Positions 55,430-64,000 of a stretch of DNA of 64,000 nt are shown here, piece by piece. Source of the DNA: Prorocentrum cordatum (taxonomy: Eukaryota > Sar > Dinophyceae > Prorocentrales > Prorocentraceae); assembly GCA_963575745.1 (NCBI GenBank), contig CAUYUJ010020527.1, forward strand, positions 381,964-445,963, in the 5' to 3' direction. How positions within the stretch are numbered: position 1 is the stretch's first letter; every line of letters starts with the position of its first letter. A model generated the notes under the pieces. That model was not told the DNA's origin, searched no databases, and saw only the letters and a program-made list of their open reading frames with translations. The translations under genes were made by a program, and so were the position numbers.

Positions 55430-56278
55430 TCAGATTGGGGCGGGGCGGAGAGGGGGGGAGGGGTGGTGTCCGAGCAGGTGTGCAGCCTCAGCCGCCCCGA
55501 TGGGGTCGCAGAGGTTGGTTTCCCGTAAGTTGATGTCGGGAAAGTGCGCCGGCTGGGAGGGGGCGCCACCTGCCCAGTGTACGTGTGAGGTGACAGCTGT
55601 CACGCCTTCCCTGCGGAGGGAGTCCGCCCAGTATACCCCGATGGTGGCAAGGCTGTCTGCGGCTTTGTTTAGTCTCCGCCTGGCCGCCTGCCACGTGAGT
55701 ACCCACCCAGCACTTTCTACTTGTCCTAAGGCGTCCTCCATTGGTTGGGCCAGGTGGAGCCTTCGGTATCTGGCGGCACCGGCCCCGTATCGCACAGCTG
55801 CCAGGTTGTCGCCCACAATTCGTGCCATCTGGATTGGGCCTCTGAGGTGGGGGAGCAGTGCCAGTCCAGCTCGGCAGCCTGCCACCTCTGCCATCTGTGC
55901 ATTGCCGCAGTCGGGGAGTGCGACGATGGCTATGGCAAGAGCCCGAGGGGACCCGGTGTTGGGGTTGTGATGCCAGAGAATGGTCCTGGCGCCCGAAACT
56001 TTCTCCCCACCCCCGATGGACCTTGCGCCCCCGTCGAAGGTGACCTCGTATGGCCATTGGGTGGAGTCGGAGTCAGGGAAGGGCGAGCTGCGTGCCGTGA
56101 CCTCATCGCCTGGCTCGAGCCTCGTGTTGGCAGTTAGCGTGGTGGTGTGGAGCCTGCACTCCCGGCAGAAAGCTGAGGACAAACTGGCGGTGGGTGAGTT
56201 GTCTGTCCTTGGGCAGGGGGACCAACTCCTGCCCGCAGGCATCCATGCAGCACGCGTTTGGGGGGCTTGCAGGACCAC
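55430..56278 (-). CDS. RNase H domain protein of a retroelement
   Basis: Would degrade the RNA strand of RNA-DNA hybrids during retrotransposition. In this 282-codon frame the type I RNase H acidic residues are all visible: D82 in VTFDGGAR, E131 in QMAEVAGCRAGLALL, D157 in IVGDNLAAV and D208 in LNKAADSLATIG. WVLTWQAARRRLNKAAD gives the usual basic lead-in to the last Asp. A CREC pair at 38-41 belongs to the preceding zinc-binding part. The frame ends at 55,430. The ATG at 56,278 is simply the first; the protein is expected to continue from the 56,389-57,102 frame, making this the C-terminal end of an RT polyprotein. Confidence 0.8.
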   Translation of the reverse strand: MVLQAPQTRAAWMPAGRSWSPCPRTDNSPTASLSSAFCRECRLHTTTLTANTRLEPGDEVTARSSPFPDSDSTQWPYEVTFDGGARSIGGGEKVSGARTILWHHNPNTGSPRALAIAIVALPDCGNAQMAEVAGCRAGLALLPHLRGPIQMARIVGDNLAAVRYGAGAARYRRLHLAQPMEDALGQVESAGWVLTWQAARRRLNKAADSLATIGVYWADSLRREGVTAVTSHVHWAGGAPSQPAHFPDINLRETNLCDPIGAAEAAHLLGHHPSPPLRPAPI

Positions 56279-56388
56279 TATTCTGTCCTCTGGGTTGTGG
56301 TGTCTGGTGACAGCCGGGAATCTGCGAATCTTTCTCCTGCCCTGCCCGCGTGTCGCTGTAAGTGGGGCCTAGCAGCGCCACAGACAGA

Positions 56389-57102
56389 TCATGCGGGGGT
56401 GGGGCATGGATTGCACGTGCGACAGGCGTCCCGCAGGACGGTCCATACGGCAATTTCGTCTGGATTGCTGCTCCTGGGGGGCTCGTCGTCCCCGTGCTCC
56501 TCCTCCTCGCTCCCTTCCTGATGGTCAGCGTCGAGGGTTGCTAAGCCGTGTAGGATGAGTCTGGCGGCTTCGGCGGCTTCGAGGCCGTGTAGGATGAGTG
56601 TGGGGGGGGCTGTGAGGTTGACGCAGTATCTGAAGGACATCTGGTGTAGTACCTTGGCGAGCAACGGCTGATGGTCGCCGTCGCTGATGATGGCTTGAGC
56701 GAGGGTCGGTGGGTCGTTTGGGCCTCGTATGGTGCCCCAGGCGAGTGCTGCGGCTGGGCGCCAGTGCCAGACGTGCTCTGTGGTCGCTTCTCCGAGCCCA
56801 CAGAGCAGGCAGCTCCCGTACGGCCCGCTTCTAATGGGGGGCGCATTCGACCTTGCATAGGCTTCTGCTTGAGCCCTTAGGGAGGGGGGTAGTATATTGG
56901 GGGGTAGGGTTTGCCAGAGGGCGAATGTGTGTGGGCCAGTGCCGATGCATCTTGCACACCAGGCCGCTCCCCCGTCGCTAGGGCCGGCGGTGATCCACAA
57001 GTTTCTGGCAGGCGCACCGCAGGGACACCTGTGGGGTATTCTTTCATTGTCTCCTCTGCGCCTCGCCGAGCCAGGAAGGCCGTTGCTGAGGATCCTGCTC
57101 AC
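56389..57102 (-). pseudogene. RT C-terminal zinc-binding region (zf-RVT-like)
   Basis: HRCPCGAPARN and AAWCARCIGTGPHTF followed by GSCLLCGLGEATTEHVWHW form a Cys/His arrangement like the zf-RVT region after the RT of many LINEs. The frame then runs to an acidic HQEGSEEEEHGDDE and CRTCNPC. The next frame down (56,278) continues with RNase H. Confidence 0.65.
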
Positions 57103-57480
57103 GTGGTGTGCCGTGGTGAAGGAGGTGCAGTGGCGGAGCAGCTACCACTCCTCCCCGTTGGAGGGCTGCCATCTCCTTCCTTGGCTGGTGTCCAGGAGCC
57201 ATTTTGTAAAGTGCCGGCTGTTCATCTGGGCCCTTGCCGCAGTGTACGAGATCCTGCCGAAGTGTTTGCCTTCCAGGAGGTTGGGCTGTTGCTTCGCGAG
57301 GGGCAGTGCCCGGGCGGCCTTTCGTTCGGAGATCATCTAGGGTCGCGGGGGGAACATCTCGGGCACCTGTGCCGCACGGGCTCGCCATTTCAGCAACTTG
57401 TTCCACCTGATGCTTGCTCGCTTCTTGACGTTACTGGGCCCCCAGAAGCGTCTAGAATTCCCTAAAGGTGCTTCTTTTGC
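57103..57480 (-). pseudogene. Remnant of RT C-terminus, 5' limit of the element
   Basis: LEGKHFGRISYTAARAQMNS and LLDTSQGRRWQPSNGEEW (about 57,280-57,142), then a stop, then HCTSFTTAHHVSRILSNGL leading in frame to the zinc-binding region. This resembles the stretch just upstream of zf-RVT. No RT palm (YCSD- or FADD-type) is present; homology is lost by about 57,480, where module X begins. The element is therefore truncated here. Confidence 0.5.
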
Positions 57481-57489
57481 AGCGGGAGC

Positions 57490-57615
57490 TTGTTGAGTAC
57501 AGGGTGTTACCTTGAAGACGGGGGCTGTTGACTACAGGGTGTTGTCTTGGAGACTGAAGCTGTTGAGTTCGGAGTGGTGCGTGCTACGCGGACGGCGGGC
57601 GGGCGGCGGGTGCCC
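57490..57615 (+). repeat. Module X, copy 2
   Basis: TTGAGTACAGGGTGTTACCTTGAAGACGGGGGCTGTTGACTACAGG..., CTTGGAGACTGAAGCTGTTG and GGTGCGTGCTACGCGGACGG match 44,850-44,965 in order and orientation. Here the first half of the module is itself doubled. Confidence 0.7.
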
Positions 57616-57699
57616 TAGGTGGTGGGTCAGAAGCCTCATGGGTGTTGGTTTGGATATCGTGGTTGGCCTGTCGGGGACATCGTGAAGGCAGTGTCGCAG

Positions 57700-58275
57700 C
57701 TTCTCGGTAGCCATGTTGAGACTGCTGTGGGACCTCCTCGGGGCTGTTTTGTGGCCTCTTGAGGCCTTGTTTGGGTCTCCTGGGTGCCTCTCGGGTGCCT
57801 CTGGGGGGCTCCTTGGGGCCTTTTGGGGCACTCTTCAAGCGGGAGGGTCGAATTTTGGAGTCGTGGTCCCCCTCTTGGGCGCATCTTGGGGCCGTCTTGG
57901 GGCTCTCTGGGGCCGTCTGGGGGCCCTCTTGGGCCGTCTTGGGGCGCTCTTGGGGGCCTATAGAGCCGGCCTGGAACGTCGGACAACCAAAAAAGCTGGA
58001 AGGCCGAAATCTCTGCAAAACCTCTGTAAAATTGCCGGCTTTGGTCTCTTGCAGCGCTCGGGAGAGGCGTCTTGAAGCGTCGTGGAGTGCCTTGGGGGGG
58101 TCTCCTGGGCCGTCTTGGGCTTGTCCTGGGCGTCCAGGAGCGGTCTTTCGTCGACTCGGGGCCCGCTTGGGCCGTCTGGGGAGCCTCTGGAGGCCCTCCT
58201 GGATTATCTTGGGCCTCCCCGGCCGCCCTGTACCCCCATGGGGGTCGGGGCAGCTGTTTGTGGGCCCCGGGCCTG
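57700..58275 (-). repeat. GGGGCCTCTTGGG repeat domain
   Basis: Same G-rich 12-15 bp units as 42,186-44,850. An internal segment (57,965-58,050: CGTCGGACAACCAAAAAAGC, CAAAACCTCTGTAAAAT) resembles the theme seen at 42,715. It is bounded on the right by a TA microsatellite. Confidence 0.8.
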
Positions 58276-58448
58276 CCCCCCAGGGATATATGTATATATA
58301 TATATATACACACACGCACCACACACATGCACACACACACATGCACACACATATATATATATATACATATATATATACACATGCATATATATATACCGCA
58401 CACATGCACACACATACACATATGTATGCATGTATGCATGTATGTATG

Positions 58449-58515
<67 letters not shown>

Positions 58516-58552
58516 GTATGTATGTATACATATATATATATATATATATATA
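58276..58552. repeat. TATG, CATA and TATGTA microsatellites
   Basis: (TA)n, (CACA)n, (ATGT)n and (TATATG)n to 58,552, ending directly at the hairpin. Confidence 0.95.
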
Positions 58553-58593
58553 CTAGAACCATCGCGCGCGCTTCGCGCGCGCTTTGGTTCTAG
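58553..58593. repeat. Strong 41-bp hairpin (CTAGAACC...GGTTCTAG)
   Basis: Outer arms CTAGAACC (58,553-58,560) and GGTTCTAG (58,586-58,593). Inner arms GCGCGCG (58,564-58,570) and CGCGCGC (58,574-58,580) around a 3-nt loop. The small asymmetry between inner and outer arms (AT+C versus GCTTT) gives an internal loop. It could be a transposon end, a transcription signal or a palindrome at a repeat boundary. Confidence 0.8.
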
Positions 58594-58649
58594 CCGAAGT
58601 CAAGGACAAATCGAATCAAACTTCGTCGAAACGCGTCCGAAAAAAGGTC

Positions 58650-59085
58650 GCCTCTTGAGCACGCCTTGGCCACCTCTGGGGCTGTCTTGGGCTCCTCTTG
58701 GGCCGTGTTGGGGGCCTCTTGTGCCGTCTTGGGGCCGTCGTGGGGGCCTCTTGTACCCTCATGCACGCCGTGAAAACTGAAAAGACGTATATGCTAAAAA
58801 TGCAGATTTTCCTATGCAGAATCAATGATTTTGGCCGCTTGGGGCTGTCTTGGGAAGCAACTTGGGGCGTCGTAGCGGTTTCTTGGGCTCAATGGGAGCC
58901 GTCTTGAGCGTCCAAGGGCGATCTTTGAGCGCCCAGGGGCTGTCTGGGACTGGTTTGGGGGCCACTTGCGCCTCCCTGGGCACGTGTTGGCCGCCTTTTC
59001 GCCCGGACAGGAGCGCTCCCGGAGCGCCGGAGCGGCCATGGGGGGCGCAGGTACTGGCCTGGCGGCCCCGATCCCCTTCCGCGGG
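58650..59085 (-). repeat. GGGCCGTCTTGGG repeat tract
   Basis: Another G-rich block of the 12-15 bp family, ending at GCGGGCACATATATATG, where the next microsatellite starts. Confidence 0.75.
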
Positions 59086-59097
59086 CACATATATATG

Positions 59098-59146
<49 letters not shown>

Positions 59147-59455
59147 CAATCGGTGTGTGTAAACATACATGTATGTATGTGTGCGTGTAGGTAGACGTAT
59201 GCACACATATGTATGTACGTATGTATGTTTGTGTGTATATATAGGCGTACGTACATTTGTATACATACATACTCATACTTATATATGCATATACATAGAT
59301 ATGTAACATAAGACCCACTAAATCAAAACAGTGCATGTAAATGTGCATCGGTGTATGCGTATGCATGTGTATCTACGTATGTATGTATGTATGTATGTAT
59401 GTATGTATGTATGTATGTATGTATGTATAGGTATATGTATAGGTATACATATAGG

Positions 59456-59493
<38 letters not shown>

Positions 59494-59504
59494 ATATATA
59501 TATA

Positions 59505-59551
<47 letters not shown>

Positions 59552-59570
59552 CTCCTACTCTTATATTGTG
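59086..59570. repeat. TA, GTAT and GTATAG microsatellites
   Basis: Two long runs (59,088-59,150 and 59,375-59,560) separated by GTAT/CATA-rich sequence. It lies between a G-rich block on the left and a C-rich block of the same repeat family on the right. Confidence 0.95.
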
Positions 59571-59577
59571 AATACCC

Positions 59578-60290
59578 GGACCCCCCCCCCGGACCCTCTC
59601 CCTAAACCGGATCCTCCTCCAAGGGACGGCCGGGACGCCCTTTCGGACGGTTCGGGGGTCCCCTGGACGCCCTTGGAAAAGGTTCGCTGGCCTTTCCGGG
59701 CCTCCCAGGGCGCCTTGACAGGCCTTGCGAGCCGACTCAAGGCGATTACAGGGGTCGTCGGAGAGGCGCAAGAGAGACCCAAGACAGCACAAGAGCGCTC
59801 CCAGAGGAACCTCGATGGTCTGAAGACGGCCCAAGAGGCCCCCAAGACACCCCAAGAGGCCGTTAAGAGAGCCCCGAAGAAGCCCAAATCGTCACACCCC
59901 CTCAGGGAAAACATTTGTTGTGCATATCCGCTTTTTGGGTCTTCGCAGCGTCCAAGACGGCCCAATGGGCCCCCAATCTCGCCCCAAGACGGCCCGGGAG
60001 GCCCCCTAGAGGGTTTGAAGGCGGCCCAAGGGGGCCCCAAGACTGCCCCAGAGAGCCCCGAGACTGCCCACAAGAACCCCCAGATGCCCCCAAAAGGCTC
60101 CCAAGAGAGACCCACGAAAGCCATGGGATACCTCCAAGAACGCCACTGGAGGCCCGCAAGAGGGCCCTAGATGGCTTCAGAGACCTCTGGAGGGCCCCAG
60201 CTCCCCAAGGCGGCCCAAGAAGGCCCCAGGACGGCCCAAGAGTGCCCCAGGACGGCACAAAAGAACACCAAAAACGACCAGACGGCGTTC
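59578..60290 (+). repeat. CCCAAGAGGCC repeat tract
   Basis: GGCCCAAGAGGCCCCCAAGA-like units, C-rich on plus, opposite in orientation to 58,650-59,085. It includes a unique patch at 59,895-59,945. Confidence 0.8.
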
Positions 60291-61195
60291 TCCGACGAAA
60301 TACATCAAGCTGACCCGACGATCTTGGTTCCACGCTTGAGTCTCGAGGTTTCAGTAGCTCCCCGATCGAGAGAGACAGGCAATGGATCTAGATTCGAAAT
60401 TCGACAATCGAAGATTTCCTGAGTGCCTGGAGCCGTCCAGGCATTCGGGAAGCGATCGAAAATCGATGTGTTCGGAGCTACTGTGACTTCTTCGGCGTGT
60501 CATGGGAACGCTCCTTACTTCCTCAAAGGACCTTCGCGCGCGAAAAAATCAGCATGATTTCCCCGCTCCTGCGCACAAGCGTGCCAACGCATCGTCCGAA
60601 AACGGTGTCAGCAGGCACCCGGGATATCGGAAAAATGGGCGGGTCGCCCGTCCAGGCCTCGAAGTCCTCCCTGCTGAAGAAAGCGATGATTTATTGATTT
60701 GCCAGGGAAGCGTCCGGAACAAGGCGCATGGCGCGAAGCGCCAATGCAGTCTTGTATATATATATATATATATATACACCGTGTGTTCGAAATAGAACAA
60801 AATTCAACGATACGCACACCAACAAATGTGCATGTATGTATGCTCATATTCTATACAGACGTGTGCATGCGGTGTATATCCATATGCACATATACACATA
60901 TGTATACATTCTAGCCATGTTAAAAATAACACGCGTACTTTCAAACAGTGCAATATCATTTATAAATGCAGCGCTGGCCCCCGCTTGCCACGGGCGAGAA
61001 GGCATGTGACATCACCCTCGTCCTTTCTCTCTCCTGTGGGGTCCAAACTGCCGTGTGAAAGGAAAGGGGGGGGGCGAGCTCGTCAACGTACCCATGGGGG
61101 CTCCCGGCGGCCCCAAGAGCCTCGAAATCTCTCCGACATGCCCAAAATGCCGTCGAAACTTGCTCAGGCTGGGTTCGAACACGCCGAAAAGGCCC
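60291..61195. other. No recognisable gene; TA run
   Basis: Mixed-composition sequence with (TA)n at 60,754-60,776 just after an inverted GGCGCGAAGCGCC (60,730-60,742), then GTAT/CATA-rich sequence to 60,915. No gene seen. Confidence 0.5.
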
Positions 61196-61800
61196 CCTAA
61201 ACAAGGAGTAGGGCCTCAAGACGGCCTAACGAGCCTCCGAGGCGCAAGATGGTTGCAAGAGGACCCACAAAAAGGGCCCCAAAACGAAGATCGGTCAATT
61301 CACACATCCAAGACGGCTCAAGCAGCACCAGAATTGATCCAAGGCAACCTGCGCAGCCTCGGCGGGGACCCCAAGACGGTCCAAAAGGGCCACAAGACGG
61401 CCCAAGAAGCGCGTTAGAAGGCCCAAAGGGGCACCAACACGGCCCAAGAGGGGCCCAACAGGCGACACTGAAACTGGAAAATCGAGCTCTACGCCCCAAA
61501 AGAGCCCCGGAGACCGCCACTGAGCGCTCAATCCCAAACGGCCAACTTGCCCCTCAAGATCGCCCCAAGACGGCCTGAGAGGCCTCGGCCAAAGAAAACC
61601 CCAAGACGGCGTAAGAGGCTCCAAATACGGCTCTAACGGGTCGAACGGACATTTCGAGCCTTCGGCCCCCAAGAGTCACAGGAGGCCCCAGGAGGCCCCC
61701 AGAAGGCACCCCAGAGGCCCCCTGGAGGCCCCCAAGAGGCCCCAAGAGGCTTCCAAGATGTCCCCAAGAGGCCCCCCAAAGGCCCTAACACTGTGAGGCC
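61196..61800 (+). repeat. CCCAAGAGGCC repeat tract
   Basis: C-rich 12-15 bp units; most regular at 61,660-61,785 (GGAGGCCCCCAAGAGGCCCC). Confidence 0.85.
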
Positions 61801-61985
61801 TCCGAGAGCGTTCCGAAGAGACCCCAAGACGCATCCCTGAAAACTCTGGCCCACAATCCAGGCACGGTGGCGAGACTGGCCGAAGGCCAATAGATATAGA
61901 GCGATCTCACAATCCATCGGTACCAATGCCAATCTACGCGTCGACCTATGCTATCTATCGTCCTCACCAGCTCTCCATCGACCTC
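61801..61985. other. Spacer without recognisable feature
   Basis: Short, mixed composition, rich in ATCTAT/CATCG. Confidence 0.4.
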
Positions 61986-61994
61986 TAGATCAGT

Positions 61995-62225
61995 CAAACA
62001 ATCGACAGACGGGGCAAATACGGGACAACCATCGGGACAACTATCGGGACAACCAGCGAAACAATCATCGGGACAATCATCGGGGCAACCATCGCGACAG
62101 CCATCGGAACAACCATCGGGACAACCGTCGGGACAACCATCGGGACAACCACCGGGACAACCACTGGGACAACCATCGGAGCAACCATCTGGACAACCAC
62201 AAGACAAGCACGGGAGAACCGCGGG
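61995..62225 (+). repeat. 12-bp repeat ACAACCATCGGG
   Basis: About 17-18 consecutive 12-bp units (CGGGACAACCAT and variants). As the unit is a multiple of 3, plus-strand frame 61,948-62,241 reads (GQPS)n while minus-strand frames read (GCPD)n and (VVPM)n. All are open; nothing singles one out as real. Confidence 0.9.
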
Positions 62226-62510
62226 ACAACCGCGCGCCTAGATCTCCCGAGTGGGAGGGGGAGAGTCTTCTCGGACTTTGCCTTGGCAGCGGCGAGACCA
62301 CTCCTCTCGCCCGCGCAAGCAGCTTCGCCTCGCCCACACGCTGGGCACGAACACAAAACCGACACCGATTTCTCGGTGGGCTCTCTGTTTCACGTCGACC
62401 TCAAACCCCCAACTTCAGACTATATTCCAAACAACACTTGCAGGACTCCCTGTTTGTTCCTCAGGCTATTGTCACAGACTTCGCGACCCAACCCGTTGCT
62501 GCCTCATTGC
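62226..62510. other. Spacer without recognisable feature
   Basis: Unique-looking sequence between two minisatellites. Confidence 0.4.
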
Positions 62511-62514
62511 AGCC

Positions 62515-63230
62515 CTACTGGGTGGGTCCGTCGAGGTTTTCCAGTGTCGCCGCCCGCTGCCGCAGAAATGCCGCCCACTTGGACAAATCCGTCGAGGTTT
62601 CGCCGCGTCGCCGCCCGTTGCTGCCCCGGTCCGTCGAAATTTCGCCGCGTTGCCGCCCGCTGTCGCCCCGGTCGGTCCGTCGAGGTTTCGCCGCGTCGCC
62701 GCCCGTTGCCGCCCACTTGGGTGGGTCAGTCGAGGCTTCGCGCGTCGCCGCACGTTGCCGTCGACCTGGGGGGTCCGTGGTGGTTTCGCCACGTCGCCGC
62801 CCGATGCCGCGTCGCTGCCGTCGACTTGGGGGGTCTGTCGAAACTTCACCGCGTCGCCGCCCGTTTCCGCCTCGTGGCCGCCCATTTGGGTGGTCCGTCG
62901 CGGTTTTGCCGCGTCGCCGCCCGTTGCCGCCCACTTGGGGGCCCGTCCAAATTTCGCTGCGTCGCCGCGCGTTGACGCCTCGTTGCCGCCCACTTGGCGG
63001 GTCCGTCTCGGGTTTGCCGCGTCGCCGCCCGTTGCCGCCCAATGAGGGGGCCGCGCCGCCGCTGGTTGCCACCTCGTGGCCGCCCACTTGGGGGGTTTGT
63101 TGAAATTTTGCCGCGTCGCTGCCCATTCCCGCCTCCGTGCCGTCCACTTGGGGTGTCCGTCGCGGTTTCGCCGTGTCGCCGCCTGTTGCCGCCTCGTTGC
63201 CGCCATCCGCGCTTGGGGGGTCTGTCGAAG
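62515..63230 (+). repeat. About 45-60 bp minisatellite GTCGAGGTTTCGCCGCGTCGCC
   Basis: The unit (GGTCCGTCGAGGTTTCGCCG, then CGTCGCCGCCCGTTGCCG, then CCCACTTGGGGG) is repeated about 13 times with length variation. Several frames on both strands stay open for more than 200 codons (for example 62,472-63,278 minus and 62,251-63,045 plus), which follows from the near absence of T-A-A/T-G-A in the unit. Confidence 0.9.
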
Positions 63231-63497
63231 TGGTACCTCATAGCTGTTACACCACATAGCTTGCATCATGGGCACCACGTAGTCTGCATCACATAGTTCG
63301 CACGTTCACAATGCAATGAACCTACTGTTTGGAATCCACACGGGCCGACATGTTTCATATAACCGATGGCGGAATCACGCGCGGCTGACTCGTGTCGGTC
63401 TGACCATACTGTTTTCGACGGCCAGAATTTTGCCCGCGTTCATAAAACGGCGTCATGCGGTTGAAATAGCCGTGGCGCAAAATCAACAATCGGCATT

Positions 63498-63743
63498 TTG
63501 TTTTTTCGAACACGATGGGCGCGGAAGGTCGCGTTCATCGGCTTCGACGAAGACGAACTGAACCAACGGGTCGTTGAGATCAACCGCTATGCGGTGCAGC
63601 TGCAACGTGTTCTTGTCGTAGTGGTGGACAGCTGTTTTTGTGGACTCCAGAAGAGCCAAGATCGTACGCTTGCTTCGAGCATTTCTTCGGTACAGGACTT
63701 CGAAGCTTCTCAAAACCGCCAAGACGAAGCTTTTCCTTGGTAG
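63498..63743 (+). pseudogene. Possible LINE ORF1 fragment
   Basis: Reads ARKVAFIGFDEDELNQRVVE and QLQRVLVVVVDS. The first part resembles HRRVAFIGSDTNDASLRETD in the ORF1-like region of the inverted LINE at 37.05 kb, at the position where an RRM-like fold would begin. The frame is only 81 codons and an open frame of similar quality lies on the other strand (63,821-63,483), so the call is tentative. Confidence 0.25.
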
Positions 63744-64000
63744 CATGCGGGGCGCTCCATCTGCGATAAGACCACGAAGTCCACAGGTTTCCAGAAGGCC
63801 GCGGGCATGGTTCAGATACAATCTGGCTGGGGCGGCCGCGGCGAATTTGAATCATATTCTCGCAAACGCCTGTACTTACGCGTGAGCCCCGTATGGAAGA
63901 GTGCGCTGATCCAGTTACATGACACGAACACAACGCGTACAAACATACAGGCTGAATTATGGCACTCGTGCGCGTACGAACTGTGCAAAGCACACATGCG
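63744..64000. other. Window end, no recognisable gene
   Basis: No motif, repeat or RNA gene seen. Confidence 0.4.

Noticed and set aside
57584-58562. Open frames over 300 codons on the minus strand
   Set aside because: They read microsatellite (TYTYTY) followed by GC-repeat translation; no protein-like content.
61160-61180. GGTTCGAA-type T-loop sequences here and near 2,520 suggesting tRNA
   Set aside because: No matching acceptor, D or anticodon arms could be laid out around them; the 2,520 case is within a simple repeat.
62472-63278. Minus-strand frame of 268 codons with KWAATRR repeats
   Set aside because: A minisatellite artefact; equally long frames exist on the other strand.

Overview
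This window reads as nuclear DNA of a eukaryotic microbe. It has no operons, no rRNA or tRNA genes and no recognisable host housekeeping gene. It is built from retrotransposons, a DNA transposon family, minisatellites and long microsatellites. The mixture (APE-type LINEs, Mutator-like transposase remnants, a GC-rich polyprotein with helicase and RNase H domains, GC-rich minisatellites beside AT-rich deserts) would fit a dinoflagellate or another large-genome alga. I hold that only moderately: no canonical dinoflagellate spliced leader was found and no species marker is visible.

Layout. 1-9.9 kb: GC-rich repeat territory, with an array of exactly 90-bp units in a four-unit higher-order pattern, (CGAATCGGAT)-type repeats and CT/GTAT microsatellites; I see no convincing gene. 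9.9-12 kb: two LINE 3' ends on the minus strand, separated by a degenerate pentamer repeat. 12.6-16.04 kb: a decayed MULE-type transposase split in two by an 89-bp minisatellite element, then a 5'-truncated plus-strand LINE, then a roughly 177-bp satellite (17-18.2 kb). 18.5-19.6 kb: another LINE 3' end. 19.6-22.3 kb: an AT-rich gene desert containing three palindromes spaced exactly 60 bp apart. 22.4-23.57 kb: a better-preserved MULE transposase N-terminal half. It is cut by the first of six minus-strand LINEs (named B, C, F, D, D', E here) that lie head to tail from 23.57 to about 36.7 kb. The outermost copy, E, has its 5' part inverted (36.7-38.0 kb), as expected of twin priming. 38-40 kb: AT-rich with poly(T) and TA microsatellites. 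40-45.5 kb: G/C-rich 12-15 bp repeats in alternating orientation, bounded by microsatellites.

45.5-57.5 kb holds the most interesting coding block, all on the minus strand. Upstream are the remains of an RT C-terminus with a zinc-knuckle region and an RNase H domain with all four acidic residues. A second, very long protein begins 124 bp downstream. It has a UPF1/ZNFX1-like SF1 helicase, then Cys/Trp-rich segments, then a Trp-rich tail with a duplicated motif. It is broken by several frameshifts and one in-frame TGA. Many of the breaks sit at or near homopolymers, so part of the damage may be sequencing error.

57.5-63.2 kb: more G/C-rich 12-15 bp repeats with microsatellites, a strong hairpin, a 12-bp repeat and a roughly 50-bp minisatellite. 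The last kilobase may hold the start of another LINE ORF1.

How the parts relate: LINE copies share a 3' UTR made of long pyrimidine tracts (sense strand) around a small conserved hairpin, and a shared terminal motif before an A-rich tail. These let the copies be delimited and show that LINEs inserted into the MULE and next to one another.
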